This document shows, piece after piece, positions 36,358 to 47,654 of a DNA stretch of 64,000 nucleotides (its first letter is position 1; each line of letters opens with the position of its first letter). Under the pieces are notes generated by a model. It searched no databases, was not told the origin of the DNA, and saw nothing but the letters and a program-made list of their open reading frames with translations. The stretch covers positions 124,001-188,000 of the forward strand of contig JACYLU010000002.1 in the NCBI GenBank assembly GCA_015272325.1. Reading direction: 5' to 3'. The position numbers and the translations under genes were made by a program. This DNA comes from Synechococcales cyanobacterium C42_A2020_086 (lineage in GTDB: Bacteria > Cyanobacteriota > Cyanobacteriia > Elainellales > Elainellaceae).

Positions 36358-37296
36358 ATGGATGTTCATACTCTTCCTGCACCTCCCACGCCCTGGGCAC
36401 AGCAACTCGTTGAACCCACCATTGATCCAGGTGTCTATATTCATCCGCTGACCAATGTGATTGGCGATGTGCGGATCGGGGCGCAGGTACACATTGCACC
36501 CGGAGTTTCGATTCGGGCCGATGAGGGGATGCCATTTTACATTGGGGCAAATGTCAATATTCAAGATGGTGTGGTGATTCACGGATTAGAGCAAGGACGG
36601 GTTACTGGTGATGACGGTGAATCTTACTCTGTTTGGATTGGAGACAACGCTTCGATTACCCACATGGCGCTAATTCATGGCCCTGCCTATGTGGGAAAAG
36701 GCTGCTTCATTGGTTTTCGTTCTACGGTGTTTAATGCTCATGTTGGTGATGGCTGTATTGTCATGTCCCATGCGTTGATTGAACATGTGGAAATTCCACC
36801 GGGTAAATATGTGGCATCGGGATCGGTTATCGTGCACCAGCAACAGGCCGATCGCCTGCCGAATGTGCAGGAAGCAGATTCCCAGTTTGCCCGTCACGTG
36901 GTCAGCATCAATCAAAAACTGCGCCAGGGATATCTGTGTGCAGAAGATGACGTATGCCTTGCCAGCATTCGCAACGAACCGAATGGACACCTCATGATTC
37001 GGGCTAATTCTGGCAACGGTTATCACCCATCCTCACAGCTCGATCCTCAAGCGATTGCCTGGATTCAGACGATGTTGAACCAGCGATTTTACATTGGGGT
37101 GGAACGAGCAGATACGCGGCGATTTCGCGCTAACTCCTGGACAGAGTGTGGAGTGATCAAAACAATCCAGGAAAGAGATGCAATTGCTACGGTGGGGCAA
37201 CTTTTACGAAACCATCCGCAGCAGTATGTGCGTTTGTTTAGTATCAATCCGGTCACACGACAACGCGGTAATGTCTTATTGATTCAGCATCCTTAA
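36358..37296 (+). CDS. ccmM: Short CcmM paralogue: gamma-carbonic anhydrase plus one SSUL domain
   Basis: A 312-residue protein. Residues 1-200 are a left-handed beta-helix gamma-carbonic anhydrase domain of the CcmM type; metal-ligand histidines are at 75, 102 and 107, and a C194/C200 pair matches the disulfide cysteines of active CcmM. Residues about 226-312 form one Rubisco-small-subunit-like (SSUL) module with [14 protein letters not shown]. Normal CcmM carries three to five SSULs, so this copy could bind Rubisco but crosslink it poorly. It sits behind a Zur-like box among zinc-related paralogues, which suggests a back-up or alternative-metal carbonic anhydrase. That role is inference. 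Confidence 0.85.
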   Translation: MDVHTLPAPPTPWAQQLVEPTIDPGVYIHPLTNVIGDVRIGAQVHIAPGVSIRADEGMPFYIGANVNIQDGVVIHGLEQGRVTGDDGESYSVWIGDNASITHMALIHGPAYVGKGCFIGFRSTVFNAHVGDGCIVMSHALIEHVEIPPGKYVASGSVIVHQQQADRLPNVQEADSQFARHVVSINQKLRQGYLCAEDDVCLASIRNEPNGHLMIRANSGNGYHPSSQLDPQAIAWIQTMLNQRFYIGVERADTRRFRANSWTECGVIKTIQERDAIATVGQLLRNHPQQYVRLFSINPVTRQRGNVLLIQHP

Positions 37297-37324
37297 GTAA
37301 GCGGGCAGTGAAGAATCAACTACC

Positions 37325-37708
37325 TTATCGCCTTGTAACTTCGTTGGAGGTTATGCTAGTTGGAAGTGAAGCTCGATTAAAGAAACAACTTCTGGCTCCT
37401 GTGTGACAGGCAACATTTCCAACTTGCTCAATTTTGAGCAAAAGGGTGTCAGCATCGCAATCGTAATACACCTCCTTTACTTTTTGAACATGACCGGAAG
37501 TTGCTCCCTTGTGCCAAAGCTCATCACGGGAGCGACTCCAGTAGTAGGCTTCTCCCGTTTCTAAGGTTCGCTGAATTGCTTCCCGATTCATCCAGGCCAT
37601 CATCAAGACAGTGTGATCTCGATAGTCTTGAGCGATCGCTGGAATCAAACCTTGACTGTTAAACTTGAGTTGTTCTATCCATAAAAAACTTGAATTCATT
37701 TTTACCAT
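37325..37708 (-). CDS. hisI: Phosphoribosyl-AMP cyclohydrolase HisI (stand-alone)
   Basis: A 127-residue enzyme for the third step of histidine synthesis, opening the purine ring of PR-AMP. Key blocks: [18 protein letters not shown] (residues about 28-45), [22 protein letters not shown] and the zinc cysteines YDCDAD and [11 protein letters not shown]. Cyanobacteria usually have a fused HisIE; this copy has no HisE domain, which fits a second, condition-specific copy. Its start is 14 bp after the COG0523 stop, so it ends a likely sufE-COG0523-folE-COG0523-hisI operon. The zinc ligands are kept, so it is not a zinc-free replacement. Confidence 0.88.
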   Translation of the reverse strand: MVKMNSSFLWIEQLKFNSQGLIPAIAQDYRDHTVLMMAWMNREAIQRTLETGEAYYWSRSRDELWHKGATSGHVQKVKEVYYDCDADTLLLKIEQVGNVACHTGARSCFFNRASLPTSITSNEVTRR

Positions 37709-37721
37709 TTGGTTTAGATCA

Positions 37722-38684
37722 TCACTTGGTTAAACAATTATTCAAAGACTGAAGCAGAAATAGGGCATCCAGTTTACGGCCAATTAACACGATTTGATTC
37801 TTAGGAGCAGTTGTCCATTCGCTGTCATCAATTGTGAATCGTTTACCACTAAGTTGGAATAAATGACGCTTGGGACTTTCGGCAAACCAGAGTACCCCTT
37901 TTGCTCGAAACACAGTGTCAGGCAATTGATAATCTAAAAACTGCTGAAATTTCTTCAAGGCAATGGGGCGATCGCTCTGGAAAGATACAGACATGAATCC
38001 GTCGTTGTTTAAGTGCTGGGTATTGGGGTTGAGTTGTGTGCCAGCATCTAAAGCACTATCGAGGGTAGAGAGATTGATATCAAGAATGAGCGACAAAGGG
38101 ACTTTACCATGCTGCGATCGTAAAATTCGAGCACCGTTTTTTACAGAGTAAAAATACTTTTCTAGCGCCTCTAATTTTCGTTCAGATACTAAGTCAGTTT
38201 TATTCAGTAGAATAATATCTCCATACAGGATTTGGTTCATCGCTGCGCCACTGTTGTAATGTTCATCCGGCGTAAAAGTTTCAGCGTCAACCACTGTCAA
38301 GATGGCATCTAGCTGAGTCAAGTCTCTTAAGTCTGTTCCTAAAAATGTCAGGGCGATTGGCAGGGGATCGGCAACTCCAGTAGTTTCAACGACCAAATAC
38401 TCAATCCGGTCACGCCGTTCTAAAACCCGATAGACTGCATCAGACAAACTATCATTAATCGTGCAACAAATACAGCCATTCGTCAGTTCAATCATGTCCT
38501 CCTCAACGGTAATGAGGAACTGACTGTCAATGTTAATATCACCAAATTCATTGACTAAAACAGCAACTTTGTAAGCTTCAAAGTTTTGCAAAATATAGTT
38601 CAACAGGGTTGTCTTGCCACTACCCAAAAATCCAGTGATGATAGTGACAGGGAGTTTCTGATCAGCGGTTGAGAGATTAGACAT
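37722..38684 (-). CDS. COG0523-family GTPase (putative zinc metallochaperone)
   Basis: A 320-residue G3E GTPase. The P-loop [13 protein letters not shown] (residues about 18-30), the metal motif [10 protein letters not shown] (CxCC, about 69-78), [12 protein letters not shown] (switch) and NKTDLV (NKxD) are complete, and the C-terminal CobW domain follows. These proteins use GTP hydrolysis to deliver metal to client enzymes. Next to hisI and folE, two zinc enzymes, and under a Zur-type operon, a zinc-delivery role is likely. It lacks the His-rich stretch of its neighbour at 39502. Confidence 0.88.
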   Translation of the reverse strand: MSNLSTADQKLPVTIITGFLGSGKTTLLNYILQNFEAYKVAVLVNEFGDINIDSQFLITVEEDMIELTNGCICCTINDSLSDAVYRVLERRDRIEYLVVETTGVADPLPIALTFLGTDLRDLTQLDAILTVVDAETFTPDEHYNSGAAMNQILYGDIILLNKTDLVSERKLEALEKYFYSVKNGARILRSQHGKVPLSLILDINLSTLDSALDAGTQLNPNTQHLNNDGFMSVSFQSDRPIALKKFQQFLDYQLPDTVFRAKGVLWFAESPKRHLFQLSGKRFTIDDSEWTTAPKNQIVLIGRKLDALFLLQSLNNCLTK

Positions 38685-38764
38685 GGATTGTAAGAGAAGA
38701 AGTAGGGAGTAAAGAAATCAAGGGGTAAAGAATTCCTTCACCTCCTACTCCTTAGACTAACGGC

Positions 38765-39403
38765 CTAATGAAAAGATGGAGTATGACGAATCAGATCCAG
38801 AAACTCCTGGCGGGTTCTGGCATCTTCAGCAAATACGCCTTGCATTGAGCTAGTCACTGTCCAAGAACCTGGCTTTTGTACACCGCGCATTACCATACAC
38901 ATGTGGGTTGCTTCTACTACAACAGCGACCCCCTGGGGCTTGAGCAAGCCTTGCAAAGCATCAGCAATCTGCTGAGTCAGGCGTTCCTGGACTTGCAGAC
39001 GACGGGCATACATTTCACAAATTCGAGCGATTTTAGATAGCCCAATCACTTTGCCGTTGGGAATGTAGGCAACATGGGCACGCCCCAAAACTGGCAAAAT
39101 GTGATGTTCGCAGGAGCTGAATAGATCAATGTCCCGCACAAGCACCATTTCATTGGTATCTTCGTGGAAGACAGCGCCATTGAGCAACTCATCTAGGGAT
39201 TGTTGATAGCCAGAGGTGAGGAATTTGAGGGCTTTGACAACTCGCTTAGGAGTGTCGCGCAATCCTTCACGATCAGGGTCTTCACCCATACCTAATAGCA
39301 GGGTGCGAACGGCTTGCTGCATCTCTGCTTCAGAAACACGCGGCTTAGATTCTGTAATCACCGCTTGCTTGCGCATATCATTCGGAAAAACGGATAGTGT
39401 CAT
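38765..39403 (-). CDS. folE: GTP cyclohydrolase I
   Basis: A 212-residue FolE (type IA) that makes 7,8-dihydroneopterin triphosphate for folate. Diagnostic blocks are [36 protein letters not shown] (zinc Cys and His), [23 protein letters not shown] and [18 protein letters not shown] (third zinc Cys). ATG at 39403 is preferred; an upstream in-frame start at 39484 adds a poor extension. All zinc ligands are present, so the paralogue is zinc-dependent, and flanking COG0523 GTPases may load it. Confidence 0.9.
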   Translation of the reverse strand: MTLSVFPNDMRKQAVITESKPRVSEAEMQQAVRTLLLGMGEDPDREGLRDTPKRVVKALKFLTSGYQQSLDELLNGAVFHEDTNEMVLVRDIDLFSSCEHHILPVLGRAHVAYIPNGKVIGLSKIARICEMYARRLQVQERLTQQIADALQGLLKPQGVAVVVEATHMCMVMRGVQKPGSWTVTSSMQGVFAEDARTRQEFLDLIRHTPSFH

Positions 39404-39501
39404 GGGTGAAATTGGATGAAGGACATCAGTTGTAAGGATAAGGGGCGTGGTCAGCAATCCCCTCCCTCCAGCAGAAAACTGCACTGCTGAAAGAATTCGG
39501 A

Positions 39502-40569
39502 TCAGGCAAGGCAGGCGGCTAACTGTTGTCGCAGTTCATCTGCATCCAGATTGCGCCCAATCAAAACCATCTGGTTTTTGCGTGGTGTGCGCCATTCGTC
39601 TCCTTGAAGGTCAAACCGGGGACCGCTGAGCTGGAAGATATTACGGAGATCACTTTCTGCAAACCAGAGAATCCCTTTGGCTCGGAATACCTCCTTTGGC
39701 AACTGCTCTTGCAAAAACGTTTCAAACTTTTTCACGTCAAAGGGGCGATCGCTCTCAAAGGAAATAGATACAAATCCATCATTCTCTAGGTGAGCTGAAT
39801 GGTGATGATGATGTTCATGGGGATGATGGGGATGAGCTTCATGGGGAGCATGGGAGTGATGATGGTCGTGCTCATGTTGGGTTTGCTCAATCTCTTCTTG
39901 AACAAGATCCGCATAGGCTGCTGGATTGTTATAGCCCACATCTAAAATGAGGGGCAGCGGCACTTTCCCATACTGGCTATGAAGAATCCTGGCTCCCACC
40001 TTTACTTCACTGATATAAGCTTCTAGTTCTTTGATTTTCTCAGGCAATGCCAGATCGGTTTTGTTTAAGATCACGACATCGCCGTAAGCAATCTGCTTAA
40101 ATGCAGCTTCGCTATCAAAATAATCAGGCGTAAAAGTTTCGGCATCAACAACGGTGATAATTGAATCTAGTCGAGTGAAATCGCGTAATTCAGTGCCCAA
40201 GAATGTGAGGATAATGGGCAGGGGATCGGCGACTCCCGTGGTTTCAATTACCATGTAATCTACGCGATCGTCCCGCTCCAGCACGTTATACACCGCATCC
40301 ACTAATCCATCATTAATCGTACAGCAAATACAGCCATTGCTCAGTTCCACCATGTCCTCATCCATCGAAACGAGCAACTGGCTGTCAATGTTAATGTCGC
40401 CAAATTCATTCACTAAGACAGCAACTTTTAAATCCTGACGGTTATTCAGAATATGATTCAATAAAGTTGTTTTTCCACTGCCGAGAAACCCGGTGATGAT
40501 TGTGACAGGCATGCCTCGCTTGGGGATATCCAGATCGGCGGGTTTGGAAAGAGTCGCTGTGTTAGTCAT
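39502..40569 (-). CDS. COG0523-family GTPase with His-rich metal loop
   Basis: A 355-residue G3E GTPase with the same core as the gene at 37722: [38 protein letters not shown]. Residues about 225-270 insert a metal-binding stretch rich in His ([17 protein letters not shown] and HEHHHHHS) before the CobW C-terminal domain. His-rich COG0523 proteins of the ZNG1/YeiR/YciC group bind several zinc ions. The two GTPases are clear duplicates, differing mainly in this loop. Confidence 0.9.
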   Translation of the reverse strand: MTNTATLSKPADLDIPKRGMPVTIITGFLGSGKTTLLNHILNNRQDLKVAVLVNEFGDINIDSQLLVSMDEDMVELSNGCICCTINDGLVDAVYNVLERDDRVDYMVIETTGVADPLPIILTFLGTELRDFTRLDSIITVVDAETFTPDYFDSEAAFKQIAYGDVVILNKTDLALPEKIKELEAYISEVKVGARILHSQYGKVPLPLILDVGYNNPAAYADLVQEEIEQTQHEHDHHHSHAPHEAHPHHPHEHHHHHSAHLENDGFVSISFESDRPFDVKKFETFLQEQLPKEVFRAKGILWFAESDLRNIFQLSGPRFDLQGDEWRTPRKNQMVLIGRNLDADELRQQLAACLA

Positions 40570-40767
40570 ACTAAGTTCCTCAAAAAATTTGGCTAGACTT
40601 CAAACAAGGCTGCAATCAATTCATCTTTCTCAACAGGTAAAACATCCAACGAGATTGGCGAGAAGATTTCTAGTTAGGAGTTTCTTAATCCAGCTTTATA
40701 CGTGCGGATACGGTAGTGGACGACCAATCCAGAACAGGGTTATAAGCTAGCTTTCTCTAGGAAGACC

Positions 40768-41223
40768 TCAGCATTCGTCATAGAGAGCCTGCACCTTCTG
40801 CTGCATCGTGTGAAAAATGTTGTAAAAACCATTGGCACGAGAAGAAGTCAAGCTGACATCGAGTCCAGTTCGCTGAATGAAATCGGGTTTTAGCTGCATG
40901 ATTTCCGCAGGTGTTAATCCGCTCAATCCCTCGACCAGCAGCCCCACTAATCCCTTTGTCAGTTGAGAGTCGGAATCACCCTGAAAACTGACTTTGCCTT
41001 GTTCTAGACCAGCCGTCACATACACTTGAGACACACAACCCGGCACGCGGTTGGCCGCTACCTTCTGAGTGGCAGGAAACGGTGGCAGGTGCTTGGCAAA
41101 CCAAAGCAGGTACTCATAGCGCCGCTTCGGTTCCGAAATCTGTTGGAACCGTTGGACAATCTGCTCAAGCGAGGCAGGCAAGGGCTGGGAGACAGTCGGC
41201 ATATCAGTTCCAAGATCAAGCAT
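40768..41223 (-). CDS. sufE: SufE family protein
   Basis: A 151-residue SufE-like sulfur acceptor. The conserved blocks RYEYLLWFAKHLPPFP and NRVPGCVSQVYV, with the sulfur-accepting Cys near residue 63, are present, with SRANGFYNIFHTM at the end. SufE takes sulfur from cysteine desulfurase SufS for Fe-S assembly. It heads the likely zinc operon, with a Zur-like box 8 bases before ATG 41223 (29 bases before an alternative ATG at 41202). Why SufE is in the regulon is unclear; some SufE-like proteins cooperate with metal transfer. Confidence 0.85.
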   Translation of the reverse strand: MLDLGTDMPTVSQPLPASLEQIVQRFQQISEPKRRYEYLLWFAKHLPPFPATQKVAANRVPGCVSQVYVTAGLEQGKVSFQGDSDSQLTKGLVGLLVEGLSGLTPAEIMQLKPDFIQRTGLDVSLTSSRANGFYNIFHTMQQKVQALYDEC

Positions 41224-41230
41224 TCATTAA

Positions 41231-41247
41231 AATGATAATCATTCTCA
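41231..41247 (-). promoter_or_regulatory. Zur-like box before sufE operon
   Basis: On the minus strand this reads TGAGAATGATTATCATT, identical over 17 bases to the boxes at 36331 and 43980. It probably controls sufE and the genes downstream to hisI. Confidence 0.75.
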
Positions 41248-41469
41248 TAATACAGGATCTTTAATGATCTGGACGGAGCTTGTAGAGCGTTTATCGAGTT
41301 ATCTGTCAATTGATGGGGCGCGATCGCACGGGCGTTACTCAATTGCCCAAGTCCCATGCATTAAGTGACAGGTGCTGTCGTCACCGTTCGACATCCCAGG
41401 CAAAACCAATAGACCCTGGAGCCACGTCACTGAGCCAATCAGTGATTCATACCCCTGTTTGCAACAGGA

Positions 41470-41661
41470 CTACGGTTCACGGTAGGGGCATCCGACATTT
41501 CCGTAAGAACAAAAAACGCAACAATCCCCAAGTAAGGGCTTGAGTTGCCGTCCACACCCCTCACATTTGTAAACGTAAACACAGACACCGAGAGGAATTT
41601 CCTCAGCCTTTTGATAGCCACAGGATGGACAGGTGATCGTGGATATGCGATTGGTCACCAT
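41470..41661 (-). CDS. GDCCVFCSYG zinc-ribbon protein
   Basis: A 63-residue cysteine-rich protein. It has CPSCG, then CEGCG, then the signature GDCCVFCSYG and a final Cys-Pro (GCPYREP), eight cysteines in the main motifs. This GDCCVFCSYG family is small, conserved and commonly found near metal-resistance or metal-homeostasis genes. It ends the thrS operon. It probably binds one or two zinc ions; its job is unknown. Confidence 0.75.
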   Translation of the reverse strand: MVTNRISTITCPSCGYQKAEEIPLGVCVYVYKCEGCGRQLKPLLGDCCVFCSYGNVGCPYREP

Positions 41662-41689
41662 TAGAGAGACCAGAATTCAACCGCATCCA

Positions 41690-42091
41690 TCATAAGGTAA
41701 TCACCTGATCTGGCGGATTGCTGCTTAATGCTGTGTATAAATCGGGAAAACAACCAACGGTCACGCCTTCCACCACCTCTTTGACCGTACAGTTTCCAGG
41801 TTCTTTGCGTCCGGTTCCGTCTGGATTGCACCAGCGTGGCTCACCTTCTGCCAGATTGCGTTCCAGGGCACACATGTCGCACATCATTAACAGAATGGTT
41901 TGTTCCTTGGCTACCTTGGCCAGTCGTTCTCCAATCGGATCGCCCTTTCGCAACACAAAGCAGTTGTCATCAAAGAAAAACATTCCGACCACTTCAACGC
42001 CATGTACGCCTACCTCTAACTGGGGCAGAATCATTTGCCCTAGCTTGTAGGTGCCACCGCGAGGATGGGCGAAAACGTATGCAACTTTCAT
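41690..42091 (-). CDS. DsrE-like protein
   Basis: A 133-residue protein with the DsrE/DsrF-like fold pattern: an N-terminal VAYVFAHPRGGTYKLGQMI strand-loop, LLMMCDMCALERNLAEG with two Cys, a loop with WCNPDG and NCTVKEVVEG, and the C-terminal VGCFPDLYTALSS.. ending DQVITL. It resembles a DsrE-related group (SaoD-like). DsrE proteins carry sulfur on a Cys. It is 12 bp downstream of thrS and upstream of the zinc-ribbon gene, so it belongs to the same putative Zur operon. Confidence 0.7.
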   Translation of the reverse strand: MKVAYVFAHPRGGTYKLGQMILPQLEVGVHGVEVVGMFFFDDNCFVLRKGDPIGERLAKVAKEQTILLMMCDMCALERNLAEGEPRWCNPDGTGRKEPGNCTVKEVVEGVTVGCFPDLYTALSSNPPDQVITL

Positions 42092-42103
42092 AGGTCTCCT
42101 GCC

Positions 42104-43966
42104 TCAAATTTGTTGTTTTGTTTGAATCGCGTGTTGCATTTTTTCCTGAAGTTCTGACAGCGTTAATGAGCCAAGTTCTCCCGATTGGCGGGTTCGCACA
42201 CTTAAGGTCTGGTTTTCCACCTCTCGCTTACCAACCACCACAACGATGGGAACTTTTTCAAGTTCTGCGGTGCGAATTTGTTTTCCTAAACGCTCTCCAC
42301 TCGCATCAACTTCTGCTCGATAGCCCAGTTGTTTAAGGTGTTGGGCGATCGCAGTTGCATAGTCCCGCTGTTCATCACTGACAGGCAAGAGTCTCGCCTG
42401 GACTGGAGCTAACCAGAGGGGAAAGTCTCCCGCATAATGCTCAATCAAAATACCGAAGAACCGTTCCAGTGAGCCGAAGATAGCCCGGTGAATCATAATC
42501 GGACGCTGCCGTGAACCATCGGCTGCTACATATTCCAACTCAAAGCGTTCCGGCAAGTTAAAGTCCACTTGAATAGTGGAGCACTGCCATTGACGGGCGA
42601 TCGCATCTTTGATCTTGATGTCGATTTTGGGGCCATAAAATGCACCACCGCCCTCATCCGTCACATAGTCCCAACCCTTGGTATCTAAGGCCTGAACCAG
42701 CGCATTAGTGGCTAGTTCCCAAATGTTGTCCGTACCGACCGACTTGCCAGGACGAGTGGAAAGGTAGACCTCATATTCAGTGAAACCAAAATCCGACAAA
42801 ATCTGCTCAGTCAAATTCAACACGCCCAAAATCTCGTCTGCCACCTGTTCTGGCAAACAGAAAATGTGAGCATCATCTTGAGTGAAGCCGCGCACCCGCA
42901 TCAAACCGTGCAACACACCCGATCGCTCGTAGCGATACACGGTGCCCAATTCTGCCCAGCGAATCGGCAGTGCCCGATAGGAGTGCAAATGACTTTGATA
43001 GGTCAACACATGAAACGGGCAATTCATCGGCTTTAGCTGGTACTGCTGTGCCTCAATCTCCATCTGGTCAAACATATTTTCGCGGTAAAAGTCAAAGTGA
43101 CCCGATGTTTTCCAGAGATTGAGATTGGCAATATGGGGCGTGTAAAGCAGTTCATACCCGGCATCCAAATGCGCTTTGCGCCAGTAATCTTCAATCAAGA
43201 GCCGCATCCGTGCCCCTCTGGGATGCCAGAAGACAAGTCCACCCCCTGCATCCTCCTGAATACTAAACAGATCCAGATCTTGTCCCAATCTGCGATGGTC
43301 GCGGCGCTTGGCTTCTTCTTTTTGGGTGAGATACGCCTGGAGTTGTTCTTGAGTTTCCCAGGCTGTGCCGTAAATCCGCTGCAACTGCGGTTTAGTTTCA
43401 TCACCACGCCAATAGGCTCCCGCTACACCCTCCAGGGCAAAAGCATCGGGGTTAATTTCACCCGTCGAGTTGAGATGTGGTCCGGCACACAAGTCCCACC
43501 AACACTCCTTGCCTATTCGCTTCTGGGTCAGGGTTTCTGCTGTGATGTGAAATAAGGAAGCTTCTGACACTCCTTTGAGTGTATCAACATAGCCAATGAA
43601 GTAGCGCGTGATGGGTTCATTCGCGGGAATGCTATCGAGGATTTCTAGCTTGTAGGGTTCGTTGAGCTGTTCAATCTCTGCGCGAATTTGTTCGCGATCG
43701 ACGACTTCTCGAATGATCGGCAGATTTGCACAAATAATGCGCCGCATCTCAGCTTCAATCTGAACGAGGTCATCAGGGGTAAAGGGTTCTGGACGGTCAA
43801 AGTCATAGTAGAAGCCAGTGTCTGTCCAGGGTCCAATCGTCACCTTTGTCTCTGGAAACAGTGCTTGTACTGCCATTGCCAGCACATGAGCGCAGGTATG
43901 CCGAATCCGTAGCAGCGTTTCAGTACTGGTTTGATTGGAAGAGGACTGAAGGACAGAACCCATCAT
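42104..43966 (-). CDS. thrS: Threonyl-tRNA synthetase, Zur-associated second copy
   Basis: A 620-residue class II synthetase. It begins with the editing (N2) domain ([17 protein letters not shown]), without the TGS domain of the E. coli enzyme. The catalytic core shows the zinc ligands in [27 protein letters not shown] and [15 protein letters not shown], and the last ~100 residues form the anticodon domain. A Zur-like box lies 14 bases before ATG 43966. In Anabaena a second thrS induced by zinc shortage has been described, and this gene's setting fits that. Zinc ligands are retained, so it still needs zinc. Confidence 0.92.
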   Translation of the reverse strand: MMGSVLQSSSNQTSTETLLRIRHTCAHVLAMAVQALFPETKVTIGPWTDTGFYYDFDRPEPFTPDDLVQIEAEMRRIICANLPIIREVVDREQIRAEIEQLNEPYKLEILDSIPANEPITRYFIGYVDTLKGVSEASLFHITAETLTQKRIGKECWWDLCAGPHLNSTGEINPDAFALEGVAGAYWRGDETKPQLQRIYGTAWETQEQLQAYLTQKEEAKRRDHRRLGQDLDLFSIQEDAGGGLVFWHPRGARMRLLIEDYWRKAHLDAGYELLYTPHIANLNLWKTSGHFDFYRENMFDQMEIEAQQYQLKPMNCPFHVLTYQSHLHSYRALPIRWAELGTVYRYERSGVLHGLMRVRGFTQDDAHIFCLPEQVADEILGVLNLTEQILSDFGFTEYEVYLSTRPGKSVGTDNIWELATNALVQALDTKGWDYVTDEGGGAFYGPKIDIKIKDAIARQWQCSTIQVDFNLPERFELEYVAADGSRQRPIMIHRAIFGSLERFFGILIEHYAGDFPLWLAPVQARLLPVSDEQRDYATAIAQHLKQLGYRAEVDASGERLGKQIRTAELEKVPIVVVVGKREVENQTLSVRTRQSGELGSLTLSELQEKMQHAIQTKQQI

Positions 43967-43979
43967 TGCAGGCGAAAGG

Positions 43980-43996
43980 AATGATAATCATTCTCA
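43980..43996 (-). promoter_or_regulatory. Zur-like box before thrS operon
   Basis: Minus-strand TGAGAATGATTATCATT, 17 of 17 identical to the boxes at 36331 and 41231, 14 bases from the thrS start codon. Confidence 0.75.
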
Positions 43997-44229
43997 ATTT
44001 AGCATGAGTAATGCAGAATTCTGCAGTGATATCAATGCTGTGAAGTAGGGATCTGAAATAAAGTTGCTGGAAGCCCTGCGGACTTGTGAGAGCACTGGCG
44101 ATCCAAAATCGCACATCCAAAACCGAGACCTGATTTTAAGGAGAAGCTCTCTAGTGAGGGTGTGTTGATGTCCGGTAAGGGGAGACCTGTTATAGTGAAC
44201 GGTGTGCAGCGATTTTGGGGATTGATTCT

Positions 44230-44940
44230 ATGGTACGCGGGTTTTTGCCTCAGATGCCATCCAAGCAGGAGCAGAACAGCCCTCCCCTGCAAAGTGGCGA
44301 TCGCCTAACTCGCTCTGAATTTGAGCGCAGGTATGCTGCCTCTCCCCATATTAAAAAAGCAGAGCTGATCGAAGGAATTGTATACGTGGCATCTCCCTTG
44401 CGACATGAGCAACATGGTAGACCTCACAGTCGAGTCACGACGTGGCTAGGGGTCTATCAGGCGATGACGCCGGGAGTGGATTTGAGTATTGAACCAACGG
44501 TTAGACTTGATTTGGATAATGAGCCACAACCAGATGTTGTTCTATTTATAGAGGCTAGTGTAGGCGGACAAACTCGAATCAGCCCGGATGGTTACATTGA
44601 AGGAGCACCAGAATTAATTGTGGAAATTGCTGCGAGTAGTGCTGCCATTGATACTGGGAGCAAGAAGCAAGTCTATTGTCGCAATGGGGTGCTGGAGTAT
44701 GTGATTTGGCAGGCCTATGAGAATCAACTAGAGTGGTTTTGGCTGACGGATGGCGAGTATCAGTTACTCTTGCCTGATGCCGATGGCATCATTCGCAGTC
44801 GGGTGTTCCCAGGGTTATGGTTGGCGGTGGAGGCGTTGCTGAGTCATCAGATCGCACAGGTGCTGGAGGTGTTGCAGGAAGGGTTGCAGTCATCTGAGCA
44901 TAGGGCGTTTGTAGAGCGATTGGGGAGTAAGCTTGTGTAG
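44230..44940 (+). CDS. Uma2/DUF820 family putative endonuclease
   Basis: A 236-residue PD-(D/E)xK-fold protein of the Uma2 family, very common and multi-copy in cyanobacteria. The core is KAELIEGIVYVASP (Glu), then EPQPDVVLFI (Asp), then APELIVEIAASSAAIDTGSKKQVYCRNGVLEYVIW (ExK and downstream helix). ATG at 44230 is used. The biological role is not settled; many lie near transposon-like or variable regions. It carries a HIP1 octamer at 44297, so it belongs to the island. Confidence 0.8.
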   Translation: MVRGFLPQMPSKQEQNSPPLQSGDRLTRSEFERRYAASPHIKKAELIEGIVYVASPLRHEQHGRPHSRVTTWLGVYQAMTPGVDLSIEPTVRLDLDNEPQPDVVLFIEASVGGQTRISPDGYIEGAPELIVEIAASSAAIDTGSKKQVYCRNGVLEYVIWQAYENQLEWFWLTDGEYQLLLPDADGIIRSRVFPGLWLAVEALLSHQIAQVLEVLQEGLQSSEHRAFVERLGSKLV

Positions 44941-44966
44941 ATGGGAATTAAAACTTTTCCTTCAGC

Positions 44967-46075
<1,109 letters not shown>

Positions 46076-46159
46076 TAATATAGAATACTGATCGTGAAAA
46101 CTGACTGGTCATTTCAAGAAAATTCAACCCCTAGACCGCGCTTAACTCGCATCAGCAGG

Positions 46160-46720
46160 CAGTGCTGGATGTGCTGTATCAACCCGACAGCATGGCATCA
46201 GCAAGCAACGGACGTGGCGAAAGCTCCACTTGGGTGTGGATGAATCAACTGGAGAAATCCTGGCAGCCGTTGTCACCACCAATAATGTTTATGATGGTGA
46301 GGTCTTAAATGATGTCCTAGAGCAGATTGAAGGTGAGATTGAACAGGTGACAACCGATGGAGCCTACGACCGTAGGCATTGTTACGACGAGATTGCCGAA
46401 CGAGGCGCTAAAGCGGTGATTCCTCCTCGTAGAGATGCCCCGTCATTTGGCAGCATGGCAACTGTAAGATTCCCCCTCATCTAGGAGATGAGAATCTGCG
46501 CTATCTCCGCAAGCATGGGCGTAAAAAGTGGAACCGAGATAGCCACTATCATCGTCGCTCGCTAGCAGAGACAACGATGTTTCGCCTCAAGGTGATCTTT
46601 GGCGGCAATTTGAGTTTCCGTAAATTTGACAATCAGGCAATCGCATTATTCATCAAGTGTGTTGCTCTCAATCGCATGAGCCAAATTGCTCAGCCTGATA
46701 GCTATGCAATTGAAGCTTAA
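46160..46720 (+). pseudogene. IS903-like (IS5 family) transposase remnant
   Basis: The C-terminal two thirds of a DDE transposase. Readable blocks are RQHGISKQRTWRKLHLGVDES near 46186-46245, TTDGAYDRRHCYDEIAERGAKAVIPPRRDA, then after a frameshift near 46450 KKWNRDSHYHRRSLAETTMFRLKVIFGG and a stop at 46718-46720. The SLAETTMFR block (the catalytic Glu) and DGAYD (an Asp) are typical. The N-terminal third is missing. A terminal-repeat-like sequence follows at 46760. Confidence 0.85.
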
Positions 46721-47030
46721 TCTCAACTGAGTTTAGGATGGATTTGTCTCAATTCGTAATCATGCAACAAAGCCCTTTGAAAAGTTAACTATAAACAGAA
46801 GAATGCAGCAAAACCTACAGGCAATGCTATAGATGATGCCTAGGAGAGACTCAGAAAAGACATTTTGAACGATGTCAAGATAAAGATATGAATCAGTGTT
46901 AAAATCAACAACTAATATTTAATGCACTCTTACCCGCTCTCCAATGGTTAGAAAAAATGATCAGGAAAGATTGTTGAGCGATATTGTGATTAGAGATAGG
47001 GGATTAGAGACAGGGGATTAGAACAGGGGA
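46721..47030. mobile_element. IS end and tandem repeat, no gene
   Basis: About 310 bp. TCATGCAACAAAGCC at 46760-46774 is the inverted complement of an IS903-type end and probably the right end of the transposase remnant. The AT-rich middle has no gene. At 46988-47033 a GGGGATTAGAGACA-like unit of about 14 bases is repeated three to four times. Confidence 0.5.
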
Positions 47031-47654
47031 TCAGCGCAGCCATTGCCGACAGCCCGGTGAACGCAGGCTAATCCAAATTGCATAGCGTCGAGATGAAACG
47101 GTAAGCACAAACGGAACCTGCTGCTGTGCCAAGGATGAGAGGAAAGGAGTTAAGCCATTGACTGCGGTGGGCAAACATTCCGCCACCCAGCCATAAAGCT
47201 CCTGTCCATAGCGGATGCCCTGCCGCAACCGACCGTTGAGAAAAAACCGAAACACAGCTCCAGCCTCTTCCTGCACCAGAGTGGGCTGAGTCGCAGGGAG
47301 AGGGTAGGCACCAGGGAGCCACACCCCCAACAAGGCAAAGAGGCGTTGCTCTAGCTCCGCGAGTAGATACCCATTATGGGATTCCTGCTGATGCTTGAGG
47401 TGAAGCTGAACGAGTGTATTGATCTGTTCTATGAGCGTTGACCGCTGAGAAGCACCCGCGTTGTGCAGAATTACGTTCAAATCCTGTGAGAAGTAGCGTT
47501 CCAGACCAAGCGGCTGCAGCCTAGGGCTGTCGAGCATTTTGAGACGTTGGCGCAGCAGCTTGCGAATGTAGTATTGAGTAAAGCTAGACAGCTGTCGAGA
47601 AGAGGGTAGAGGGGAAGGGGCGTTGACGGCGACGCAAAGCCGCGTTTCGTTCAT
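47031..47654 (-). CDS. Hypothetical protein
   Basis: A 207-residue soluble protein starting with ATG at 47654 (an in-frame start at 47669 is also possible). It is rich in Leu, Gln and Arg and predicted mostly helical, with a C-terminal patch VLTVSSRRYAIWISLR. I do not recognise a family. Base composition is like the host sequence to the right rather than the island. Confidence 0.45.
   Translation of the reverse strand: MNETRLCVAVNAPSPLPSSRQLSSFTQYYIRKLLRQRLKMLDSPRLQPLGLERYFSQDLNVILHNAGASQRSTLIEQINTLVQLHLKHQQESHNGYLLAELEQRLFALLGVWLPGAYPLPATQPTLVQEEAGAVFRFFLNGRLRQGIRYGQELYGWVAECLPTAVNGLTPFLSSLAQQQVPFVLTVSSRRYAIWISLRSPGCRQWLR

Noticed and set aside
46230-46484. 84-codon frame as a complete gene
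   Set aside because: It is the middle of an IS903-like transposase; coding continues in another frame after 46450.
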